Positions 34,501-40,717 of a stretch of 64,000 bases of DNA are shown here, in pieces. The notes below the pieces were generated by a model. The model searched no databases, was not told where the DNA came from, and saw nothing but the letters and a program-made list of their open reading frames with translations. Source of the stretch: Anaerolineae bacterium (lineage in GTDB: Bacteria > Chloroflexota > Anaerolineae > 4572-78 > J111). Both the position numbers and the translations under genes were made by a program. The stretch spans positions 1 through 64,000 of the forward strand of contig JAHDWA010000018.1 in the NCBI GenBank assembly GCA_023382535.1, written 5' to 3'. Numbering within the stretch: position 1 is the first letter of the stretch; the number at the start of each line of letters is the position of its first letter.

Positions 34501-36064
34501 GGATGAAACGGTCGAAACCGAGCTGCCGCCTGAGTCAGATTGGCTCGCTGGCCTGGGCGCTGCTACTGCAGCGGTTAAAGCCGCTTTGCCCCCGGCGAAA
34601 GCGGATGAATTTTTTGTCAGTGAGCAGGAACCTGAACTGCCTGCCTGGCTGCTGGAAACCCCTGAAGCTGCCCAGCCTGCAGGAGAAGCGCCGGTACCTG
34701 AGGCCGTCGTCACCGACGAACCCGAAGCGCCGGATTGGCTCAAGGACTTATCCGAGACTACGACACCATCAGCCGTTGAGACAGAAGCCGCAGAAATGCT
34801 CCACCCTCCTGCCGAACTCAAAGCATCGCCGGCCGAGCGGATGTCGGACTGGCTGCGCAGCTTTACCCCCAGCGAAGAAGCTTTGGCCGACGAAGACGAC
34901 AAAGTCGCCGAGTCCACCGGAGTCCTGGCGGGCTTGGGACCGCTGCTGCCCGTCGAAAAAATTGCCACGCCGTCTCCCGTCTTGGCCCCGCAAGCAACAG
35001 CGTCCACGGCCCAGGCCGATGCCATGCTCGAAGCGGCGCAGCATTTCTATGCCATTGCCACTCAGGCACCCCGGCCGGCCACTTTGCCCGAACCCCTGAC
35101 TCAGCGGGATCGTTTGTTGGGGAATATCGTACGAGGGGTGTTGTATCTGCTGCTGATCATTTTGATTGCCCTACCGTTGGCGCCCGGTCTGCAAAAAGTT
35201 GTGGACCCGGCAGCAGGCCAAAAGGCGCCCTGGACCGAACCGGCCGGCTCGCTGAGCGCGGTGTTGGACAAGCAGCGCCGCGAGCTGGTCAGTGTTCAAC
35301 TGGGCGCGATTGATTTGCAGCAGCCTGGCTCTGTCGCCCTGGTTTCATTTGATTACAGCACCGCCACCCAGGGTGAGATGCAGCCCCTGGCCGAAAACAT
35401 CATTGGCCGGCTGCGCGGACAGGGCATGCGCCTGCTGTTCGTCAGCCTTGAGCCGGAGGGCGCAACGCTGGCCCAGCGGCTGCTCGACCAAACTCTGGCC
35501 GAACGAGGTGAAACTTACGGTGCGGAGGTGGTCAACCTGGGGTATGTGCCGGGACAGATGACCGGTATCCGCGAGTTAGTTACCGGGCGCAAACAATTAT
35601 CTGCAATGTCCGATTTTAAAGAAGGGTTGACTTTTGCTGCGCCTGAGCGAGCCGCCTGGAGCGGCGTTAACAATTTGGGGCAGGTGGATGTGCTGATTAC
35701 GCTCAGCGACAACCCGGTCACGGCGCGCTGGTGGATTGAACAAATGGCCGCGGCCGTTCCACCCGACGACGGCGAACGCTACTTGTTGGCCGCTACCAGT
35801 GCTACGGTTGACCCCTTCTTGCGACCCTACCTCGACAGCCATCAACTGGATGGGTTAATTTCCGGCATCAACGGCGCGGCAGCCATTGAAGCGGGGCGGA
35901 AGAATTTTGGTCCGGCCCGGCAAATGATTGACAGCCAGGGCATCGCTCATTTGCTCATTGTTATCCTGATTGCCCTGGGGACTATGGCGGGCTGGATGCC
36001 GCCGGCAGAACACAAGCGTAAGGCTAAGGCCGAGGCTGAAGTAGAAGCCGAATCTTCGCCTTAG
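28550..36064 (+). CDS. Giant acidic WL-motif scaffold with C-terminal membrane-anchored domain
   Basis: 2504 residues. The first about 2150 are low-complexity, rich in Glu, Pro, Ala and Ser, poor in Lys and Arg, and predicted disordered. Spaced 20-50 residues apart are about 60 copies of a short motif, P-[DSAP]-W-L-x-[ED]-L, plus about nine variants with WA, WF, WI, WM or WQ. The N-terminal third mostly has PDWL, and the later part PSWL, PAWL or PPWL. A hydrophobic stretch near residue 1385 (GVAGIAAGAATAVAVLAG) interrupts it. A folded C-terminal part follows: helix about 2195-2216, an alpha/beta domain (about 2217-2460, 'VALVSFDYSTATQGEM', 'MRLLFVSLEPEGATLAQRLL'), helix about 2465-2485 and a Lys/Glu tail. 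The periodic tryptophan motifs suggest a multivalent docking platform (inference). It is the largest gene in the operon. Confidence 0.85.
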   Translation: MSTDDLERRPPSTGGLKKLSKLGGSQPKPATQNLVEQVPDWLKRLLTKYGEREGRLAGLGEGGAEADLEVSAAEAPPGALSNLLEQMAEEGVSGPSRDQLATSVEWGHYDEPEEPPLDDFLASLGSAPAGRQETPPAYPPAAEAPDWLNDVIPAASAPDFDQPVEPALENEAPDWLAEMILPDAAAPPPPAPARFDEAPDWLAEALETPAAHPSAPPPQPAAPAPPTPSSSADDDVPDWLTAALGSPAEAPPPPSPEPSQADFNVPDWLAEPSAEPDLPAVSPAADETSYAVDVPDWLQDIVAPPGEEEAGYEESEPAVDMPDWLQDIVPPTAAEAAPPPAVSQPPAWDVPDWITGEETGEAPEVTEKPVTPSGDTSSWLAPDSGLPSLDWLFQEQPSPPAASEAEAPAQEEADWLFDSSADLSFEAPPSATPPTGAAAPSWLDDLPAQEEEATIPDWLQNITVETAAPSAGFDQLPPWLESLQTEAAPAGQTEPDRPVESEEEIPPWLGESDIPPAAAPPEAPPQPAAPIRSLKPLKRLSPQPDKPAESETVPPLPAWAAGLIPTGIETGPMAPALPDWAAGLVPPGASLAGASTPALPDWAEELLPPGVAAKTTPPLAEPPEKSAPRPLSRLASLSKPAPEPPPAPTQAEPPRWPVSSPAPVSESEQPVAESPDWLSDLSSEEDEVPAWLAETDQTTVESSAWLSDSVLVEPGETSGGPVETEQSPAEPSDWLGSLSAKAGEAPDWLADLSGPTQEAGETADDWFSEETPAEEDNLLVERLDWFTQGRPEEPATPAEMPSAELGIPDWLADTASSPTPEVPPSPAQLPAEAEPEGLDWLTDWPAAKTGEESSAPPAEVGAMADMEIPEWLSDLPPVAPVEAAPSLTEQESQLEVPADLDIPSWLTELPEPSPTPLEPSEAELERPPWLADQPDEEPETPSWMAELPEIPAATSAPARSEFEVEEKPDEGLETPDWLTDLLDSAEEATAAQSVGAGEAEAQLETPPWLAEWPGVSPMETAPSFSEESQADVEMPSWLSGLRELPEAELPAPTWGDESAEEIELEALPWLANLAGETGEPAEMEGLESEETPPAPAAPAGLAETAAETELETPSRLSELPEAPVAETETETPSWLSSLPGEPAVEQVGPESEEEIPAWLSDLQPASPAETVGTAVEATEAETEWEIPSWLTALPEVSEPEAAPVAPEETGETAAPEIPSWLLTDLPETTEGELPPAEMSDEAELEIPSWLGEPPPPAGEGEEETPSWLADLGEAPLTAETSEAEVEEASSWLFDLEKASPEGEGAEAAETQLEMPSWLSELPEAAETETAQTELLPEAEAEQEVPSWLSELPQTPETEELSAPPSEEGQEEAPEIPVWLKGVAGIAAGAATAVAVLAGESDAAAEEETPSWLADLPEAAQIEETETGEEAEMPAWLDQLPPAPETKSPTEEVEAETAGETPSWLADLGEVPVGEEVAGQVTAEIEVEAMPSWLSDLEEAPAEGVAAEAAEAELEMPAWLSELPEVAATEAAQAEVMAEAETEQEVPPWLAGLREAPEATAEEEGQAAAELELPSWLSELPAAPGSETNLVPSAEEAGAELETPPWLAELSEVSRGEIPPVGLAEEAKTEAELEMPTPQAVVPEMVEAEEEIPAWLSELPPAPEAEETSTAMVEEGEAEEALEIPAWLTEIAAARAVESAEIEPAAEEETPSWLADLTEAAEVEPTPAASAEEIEPEAETPAWLAELPSASEAAPDLSAPAAEVEAEAGEMPAWLSELPQAPAPAEPTEEPESEELVIPAWLTGVMGTAVAAESMEALEAEGEAETPPWLAELPSAPEAEGVAEEAETAAELEMPSWLSELSPAPAPPAETFEAETGAVEAELETPPWQQPDLAETEAITPPAAPADEVEGEAEAATEEIPPWLADLSTEDLKLPSWLSDTPEFATPAAPADISEAETEVESPPVQFDETAEGVSDEGTAAPPPADETVETELPPESDWLAGLGAATAAVKAALPPAKADEFFVSEQEPELPAWLLETPEAAQPAGEAPVPEAVVTDEPEAPDWLKDLSETTTPSAVETEAAEMLHPPAELKASPAERMSDWLRSFTPSEEALADEDDKVAESTGVLAGLGPLLPVEKIATPSPVLAPQATASTAQADAMLEAAQHFYAIATQAPRPATLPEPLTQRDRLLGNIVRGVLYLLLIILIALPLAPGLQKVVDPAAGQKAPWTEPAGSLSAVLDKQRRELVSVQLGAIDLQQPGSVALVSFDYSTATQGEMQPLAENIIGRLRGQGMRLLFVSLEPEGATLAQRLLDQTLAERGETYGAEVVNLGYVPGQMTGIRELVTGRKQLSAMSDFKEGLTFAAPERAAWSGVNNLGQVDVLITLSDNPVTARWWIEQMAAAVPPDDGERYLLAATSATVDPFLRPYLDSHQLDGLISGINGAAAIEAGRKNFGPARQMIDSQGIAHLLIVILIALGTMAGWMPPAEHKRKAKAEAEVEAESSP

Positions 36065-36102
36065 CCTTAGAACTCAGCCTTAAACTTAAGGAAGGTTGAT
36101 TT

Positions 36103-36765
36103 ATGGAGACGATTGGCCCCTTCATTGCCGCGGGGCTGACCCTGATGGTGTTCAGCTACATCTTCGGCGATAACGTATTGTTCAAGTTAGCGTCTCATAT
36201 CTTTGTCGGCGTGGCTGTAGGCTATGCCATCTTGGTGGTCTGGCATCAAGTCTTCTACCCCGCCCTCACCTCCGGGAACCTGATCAGTGTGCTGCCCGCG
36301 CTGATCTTGTGCGTGCTGTTGATCTTCAAAATCCGACCCACCCAGGGTGGGGTAACGAATGCCCTGGGGAGCCTCGCTTTGGCCTTTGTGTTAGGCGTCG
36401 GCGCGGCGCTGGCTATTGGCGGCGCTTTGTTTGGAACTTTATTACCCCAGACATCGGCGGTAGCCAATATCTCGCTCAATCCCTCCCACTACCCGGATAC
36501 GGAGAACGAGGTGGGCCTGGTGATCTGGCTCAATAACATTATTATCGTTTTGGGGACCATCGGCACCTTCTTTTATTTCACCTTTGCCGTCAGGTCTGAG
36601 GGAGTTTTGGGCGGTCTGCGAGAGAGTTTTGTCCGTTTTTGGGCCGGCATGGGCCGCTTGATGCTCATTTTTACCCTGGGGGCCTTATTTGCCAATACGG
36701 TCAGCTCGCGCGTGGCTCTATTGGTGTCTCGACTGCAATTTTTGATGGGTTTGTTTGGGGGCTGA
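36103..36765 (+). CDS. Polytopic membrane protein of the operon (second)
   Basis: 220 residues with about six membrane helices, including 'FIAAGLTLMVFSYIFGDN', 'LASHIFVGVAVGYAILVVW', 'ALAFVLGVGAALAIGGALFG', 'LVIWLNNIIIVLGTIGTFFYF' and 'LMLIFTLGALFANTVSSRVALL'. An AAGGAAGG lies seven bases before the ATG. I recognise no family. It follows the scaffold gene by 38 bp and precedes the MutL-like gene, and could with the other polytopic protein form the membrane core of the complex (inference). Confidence 0.8.
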   Translation: METIGPFIAAGLTLMVFSYIFGDNVLFKLASHIFVGVAVGYAILVVWHQVFYPALTSGNLISVLPALILCVLLIFKIRPTQGGVTNALGSLALAFVLGVGAALAIGGALFGTLLPQTSAVANISLNPSHYPDTENEVGLVIWLNNIIIVLGTIGTFFYFTFAVRSEGVLGGLRESFVRFWAGMGRLMLIFTLGALFANTVSSRVALLVSRLQFLMGLFGG

Positions 36766-36845
36766 GTTTGTTAATCTTGTGCGTTGGTAAAGCCAATGCA
36801 AGCTACCAGATGCTCCCTTTAGGCAAAGTCACGTTGTAACTGGAT

Positions 36846-38651
36846 ATGGCGGAAATTACCATTAACAGCATTTTAGCCATTGACTGCGGGAGTGCGACGA
36901 CCACCGTTGCCCTGATCGAACAGGTCAACGGCGCCTATCGGCTGGCGGCAACAAGTCAAGCTCCCAGTACCTATGAACCACCCTGGCAAGATATTACTCT
37001 CGGCATGGTGGAAGCCGTCCGGGAGGTCGAAAAATCCGCCGGGCGGACCCTCTTTAACTCCGGCGGCTGGCCGATAACACCCCAAAACACCAACCGGCAG
37101 GGCATTGATGCTGTGGTCATTGTCTCCAGCGCCGGGCCACCTTTGACGGTGGTATTGGCCGGCCTCATGAAAAATATCAGCCTGGCGACGGCTCGCCGGG
37201 CGGCTGCGACAACCTATGCCGCCGTCGTCAACGAACTGTCACTCGATACCGGCTCGCCCACTCCGGCCAATTCCCCGCTGTTCAATGGGACGCCGCGCGA
37301 AGGTCGCCTCAGTCCTGAAGCCCAGTTGCAACTGCTTCAGGAGGGAGGCCCGGAAGCGATCATCTTGGTGGGTGGAACGGATGGCGGCGCTGTCCGACCG
37401 GTGATTGACCTGGCTCGCGTAATTGCCATGGCTCTGCGGATGCCTACTCTGGCCGAAAAACCCACAGTTCTCTATGCCGGCAACAGCGAGACCCGGGCTG
37501 AAGTGGCCGAAATCTTGGGGCCGGTCGCGCCGCTGCGGGCCGGGCCAAACATTCGCCCGGCGTTGGCGATAGAAAACCTGGCAGCCATCCAGATGGAGCT
37601 GGAAAATCTGTATGTGCAACGCAAAATGGCCCAATTGCCCGGTTTTCAAAAGCTCAACAATTGGTCGCCCTATCCGGTTTTACCGGCCAACAAATCTTTT
37701 GAAAAAGTGATCACCTATCTAGGGCGGCATAACAACCTGAATGTGCTGGGGGCTAATGTGGGCAGCCGGGCCACCGTGGTTTCGGCGCAGGCCGGGGATT
37801 ACCAGAACTCGATCATTCGCAGTGATGCCGGGATGGGGTATAGCCTTGCCTCCTTGCTGAAAGTGGTGACGCTGGAAAAATTTCAGCGGTGGCTGCCCTT
37901 TGAAATGGCTCCCGAGGATTTGTACAATCGTCTCCTCAATAAAAGCCTCCACCCAACCAGCGTGCCTGAAACACAGGAAGATCTGCTGCTCGCCCACGCG
38001 GTTGCCCGCGAACTCTTGCGTTTGGTCATGGAGCAGGTTCGCGAGGGCTGGTCGTTGCCGCCAGCGGCAGGCATGGCTCAGGTTCAGTGGAATCTCATTG
38101 TCGGTGGAGGACAGACCTTGACCCGCGCCCCGCAGCCGGGCTACGCGGCCCTGGTGCTGCTAGATGGCCTGGAACCCTGGGGGGTGACCAGCCTGGCGCT
38201 TGACGTAGCCGGTCTGGCTACCATGCTTGGCGCCATCGCCACAATTCAGCCAATGGCGGCCGTCGAAATTGCTGCGCGGGACGCTTTTTTAAATTTGGGC
38301 ACGGTGATTGCTCCAATGGGACATGGTACGCCGGGCAAGCCGGCCTTGAAACTCAAGGTCAATTATGCCGACGATCACTATGTGGAAACGGAAGTGGCCT
38401 ATGGTTCGATGCAAGTGATTACTCTGCCGCCTGGGGAAAAAGCGACGCTGGAAATCAGGCCCGGCCGCCACTTTGATATTGGTTTGGGGCAGCCAGGCCG
38501 GGGCGCTCTGGCAGAAGTCGAAGGGGGTATTTTAGGGATCATCGTTGATGCGCGCGGGCGGCCCTTACGGCTGCTAAAAGACGAGATCCGGCGACAGGCC
38601 CAGATTAGACAATGGTTGGGTGAACTGGGGGTGACGCATGCAATTGCCTGA
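36846..38651 (+). CDS. MutL-like (glutamate mutase L family) actin-fold ATPase
   Basis: 601 residues. The N-terminus has the phosphate-1 motif of the ASKHA fold (LAIDCGSATTTVALIE, about 9-24), then 'AVVIVSSAGPPLTVVLAGLMKNISLATARRAA' and 'EAIILVGGTDGGAVRP', both typical of the MutL family. MutL is linked to coenzyme-B12 glutamate mutase as a partner protein (family knowledge). No mutase subunits (GlmS/MamA or GlmE) occur in the window, so a mutase role is unlikely here. The protein is longer than ordinary MutL, and the last 150 residues ('KLKVNYADDHYVETEVAYGSMQVI', 'GQPGRGALAEVEGGILG') form an additional beta-rich domain. It overlaps the next gene by 14 bases. Confidence 0.82.
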   Translation: MAEITINSILAIDCGSATTTVALIEQVNGAYRLAATSQAPSTYEPPWQDITLGMVEAVREVEKSAGRTLFNSGGWPITPQNTNRQGIDAVVIVSSAGPPLTVVLAGLMKNISLATARRAAATTYAAVVNELSLDTGSPTPANSPLFNGTPREGRLSPEAQLQLLQEGGPEAIILVGGTDGGAVRPVIDLARVIAMALRMPTLAEKPTVLYAGNSETRAEVAEILGPVAPLRAGPNIRPALAIENLAAIQMELENLYVQRKMAQLPGFQKLNNWSPYPVLPANKSFEKVITYLGRHNNLNVLGANVGSRATVVSAQAGDYQNSIIRSDAGMGYSLASLLKVVTLEKFQRWLPFEMAPEDLYNRLLNKSLHPTSVPETQEDLLLAHAVARELLRLVMEQVREGWSLPPAAGMAQVQWNLIVGGGQTLTRAPQPGYAALVLLDGLEPWGVTSLALDVAGLATMLGAIATIQPMAAVEIAARDAFLNLGTVIAPMGHGTPGKPALKLKVNYADDHYVETEVAYGSMQVITLPPGEKATLEIRPGRHFDIGLGQPGRGALAEVEGGILGIIVDARGRPLRLLKDEIRRQAQIRQWLGELGVTHAIA

Positions 38652-39732
38652 CCGGCGGATTAATGGGCAAAGCAAAGTGACCATCCGGCGGATGCTGCCC
38701 ATGCCCGGCGAGGTCGTGGTTCAGCGTGGTCAGCAGGTGGAAGCCGCGACCGTAGTGGCTCGTGCCAGCACCCCCCACCGCTACCGGCTGATTAACGTGT
38801 CCCGCCAATTAGCCCAGCCAAAGGTGGACATGGAGCAGGTGATGTTGAAAGCGGAAGGCGACACGGTTAAAGCCAACGAAGTGATCGCCCGGGCGAAAGG
38901 CGGGCTCCCCTTTTTGCAGCGAGCAGCGCGGACTCCGGCAGCCGGGCAGATCGCCGCGATTGGCCCTGGCTGGGTGCTGCTGGAAACAGAAGGAGCCGTG
39001 GTTGAGTTATCTGCTTTCATCAACGGAACTGTTTCGCGCCTTATCCCCGACCGGGGTGTCATTATCGAAGCCAGTGGAGCGGTGATTGAAGCGGCGTGTG
39101 GTTTTGGCGGCGAGGCTTATGGGCCGCTTAAGCGCATGATTGATTCACCTTTTGAAACCCTGGCTGTAGAGACAATTGATGAGACTCTTAAGAATATGAT
39201 TATTCTGGCCGGCCGCTCGGTAGACGAGGAGATGCTACGCCGGGCAGAAGAAATGCAAGTTCGCGGCATGATTGTCGGCAGCATTGACGCCGGCCTGCTG
39301 AAGCTGGAGCCGCCGGCCAGGGTGAAAGTGGTGGCCACCGAAGGGTTTGGCGATATTTCCATGTCGCGCTATACCTTTGGACTTTTAGGGACTTTGGACG
39401 GCAAAGAAGTCTCTATCCGAGGCCACACGCCGCAGCTCTCTCCTGCCCCTGGCCAGGCTCTGGAAGATGCTCAACCGGTTATTCTGGCGACCAGCAGTAA
39501 AGCCAGCGCCCTGGCCGCCGTATCGGCGGAAAAAGAGAGCAAACCGCTCCTCGCTGTCGGCAGCCGGGTGCGGGTTAGGCATGGACCTCACATCGGGGCC
39601 AGCGGTACGGTTACGACTCTGCCGCCGAAACCTCAGCCTCTTGAGACCGGCCTGGTTGTACCGGGAGCTGTCGTCAACCTCGGCGATGTGTCGCCCTACA
39701 TTCCCCTGGCTAATTTAGAACAGATCATCTGA
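38638..39732 (+). CDS. KOW-domain protein with N-terminal barrel-sandwich region
   Basis: 364 residues. The N-terminal part has 'LPMPGEVVVQRGQQVEAATVVARA' and 'VMLKAEGDTVKANEVIARAKGG', the form of biotinyl/lipoyl-like or RnfC-like barrel-sandwich domains. A central alpha/beta part follows ('DETLKNMIILAGRSVDEEMLRRAEEMQVRGMIVGSIDAGLL'). The C-terminus has a KOW-type motif (SRVRVRHGPHIGASGTVTTLPP), usual in NusG-like and ribosomal proteins. No membrane segment is seen. It overlaps the MutL-like gene by 14 bases, so the two products are probably made together and may bind each other (inference). It is last in the operon. Confidence 0.8.
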   Translation: MQLPDRRINGQSKVTIRRMLPMPGEVVVQRGQQVEAATVVARASTPHRYRLINVSRQLAQPKVDMEQVMLKAEGDTVKANEVIARAKGGLPFLQRAARTPAAGQIAAIGPGWVLLETEGAVVELSAFINGTVSRLIPDRGVIIEASGAVIEAACGFGGEAYGPLKRMIDSPFETLAVETIDETLKNMIILAGRSVDEEMLRRAEEMQVRGMIVGSIDAGLLKLEPPARVKVVATEGFGDISMSRYTFGLLGTLDGKEVSIRGHTPQLSPAPGQALEDAQPVILATSSKASALAAVSAEKESKPLLAVGSRVRVRHGPHIGASGTVTTLPPKPQPLETGLVVPGAVVNLGDVSPYIPLANLEQII

Positions 39733-39747
39733 TTTTTGTAACTGCTC

Positions 39748-39766
39748 AGGTGACCAGCACCTTTTT
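39748..39766 (+). terminator. Weak terminator after the membrane operon
   Basis: AGGTG (39748-39752) pairs with CACCT (39758-39762) and runs into TTTTT (39762-39766). A five-base-pair stem is weak, but it is the first hairpin-plus-T signal after the eight genes. Confidence 0.35.
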
Positions 39767-39855
39767 CTCTGGCCCTAACCAAGTGCCAGTTGCTCTGGGA
39801 TTAAACTATCTCGTTCCTATGAATTCTCTAACTCCATAAATTACCGCTCTCTCCA

Positions 39856-39897
39856 CTATATTTAGTAGTAGTACCGTTCCAACCCCCCTAAATATAG
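39856..39897. repeat. 10 bp perfect inverted repeat in the gap after the operon
   Basis: CTATATTTAG (39856-39865) and CTAAATATAG (39888-39897) are exact reverse complements with a 22-base loop. There is no T-run. Its role is unknown. Confidence 0.4.
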
Positions 39898-39906
39898 CTT
39901 CTAAAT

Positions 39907-39935
39907 TTGCAAATTACCTGGCTTTGACATAAAAT
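39907..39935 (+). promoter_or_regulatory. Possible promoter for the VPETG protein gene
   Basis: TTGCAA (39907-39912), a 17-base spacer and TAAAAT (39930-39935). The transcript would start near 39942 and carry a 7 bp leader hairpin, AGCCTGG (39961-39967) with CCAGGCT (39989-39995), before the ATG at 40017. Confidence 0.45.
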
Positions 39936-40016
39936 AAAAAGATGACAGACCTTGTCCCCTAGCCTGGCTGCCAAAACCTGGCTAAAGTCCAGGCTCAGTA
40001 TTGAAGGAGAGAACCC

Positions 40017-40511
40017 ATGATAGACGAACATGATGACGAAGAGGAAGTGGGCCAAAACCGGCTTTTTGTCACGCTGGCAATTGCATTAATTGGGCTATTG
40101 GTCTTGGGTTTACTGGGGGTTGGCGCAGTTTTTATTATCCGCCAGAATATGGACCAGCAAACTATTGCCGCCCAGCCGTCTCCAACTCTCCTGATCCGGC
40201 TGCCCAATCCAACGGCAACGTTCACGCCTATTCCCAAAATCCCAACCAACACGCCGATGCCCACGCCGACGAACACTCCTGTTGTAGCTCCGGGCGGCGC
40301 CAGTGGCCAGGAAGCCGCAGTGGGTAATAAGCAGCAGGAGAATCCTGCGCCCAAACCTTCTCCCACCCGCACTCCCGCCGCGGTCGCCGCTGCGCCGGCT
40401 GGCACCGCTGTTGTCCCCGAAACCGGCTTTGGCGGCCTGGAAGCTGTATTTATTGCGGTCGGCCTGGCCGCAGTGTTATTCATCGCCCGCCGGCTGCGGA
40501 TGTCTATGTAA
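40017..40511 (+). CDS. Surface protein with sortase-like VPETG tail
   Basis: 164 residues. A short acidic N-terminus precedes a membrane helix (about 17-42). The middle is rich in Thr, Pro and Ala ('TPMPTPTNTP', 'KPSPTRTPAAV'). The C-terminus reads VVPETGFGG, then a hydrophobic run of about 18 residues, then ARRLRMSM. This is the order of a cell-wall sorting signal (LPxTG-like motif, hydrophobic stretch, basic tail), with Val instead of Leu. Sortases occur in some Chloroflexota (family knowledge), but none is in the window. If cleaved, the protein would span the membrane once and be linked at the surface. It is followed by a strong terminator. Confidence 0.68.
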   Translation: MIDEHDDEEEVGQNRLFVTLAIALIGLLVLGLLGVGAVFIIRQNMDQQTIAAQPSPTLLIRLPNPTATFTPIPKIPTNTPMPTPTNTPVVAPGGASGQEAAVGNKQQENPAPKPSPTRTPAAVAAAPAGTAVVPETGFGGLEAVFIAVGLAAVLFIARRLRMSM

Positions 40512-40562
40512 ATAGGGGCGACTTGTTGGCCCCTTGAGCCAATTGAGCTTGTGCTGAAAAAG

Positions 40563-40599
40563 CGACCTCTTACGCAGTTGGTGAGGGGTCGTTTTTTTT
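40563..40599 (+). terminator. Strong intrinsic terminator
   Basis: CGACCTCTTAC (40563-40573) pairs along 11 positions with GTGAGGGGTCG (40581-40591), including two G-T pairs, with a seven-base loop, followed by eight Ts (40592-40599). It ends transcription of the VPETG gene. Confidence 0.85.
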
Positions 40600-40717
40600 A
40601 GCCGGCCTGGTCAAGATTGACCGTTAGGTTAAATTCGGAATTAATATTGATAAATCGTGAGGGGGAGGCTATACTTAAATTCTCTGGGGAAGCGGAATTT
40701 TGGGGGAGAACAGGGTG

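Noticed and set aside
33142..35025. 627-residue open frame antisense to the giant scaffold gene
   Set aside because: The Glu/Pro/Ala-rich sense strand forces an open Ser/Ala/Gly-rich antisense frame. It has no ribosome-binding site, domain or independent codon pattern.
36846..38651. Glutamate mutase pathway
   Set aside because: Only the MutL-like protein is present. There are no B12-binding or catalytic mutase subunits nearby.
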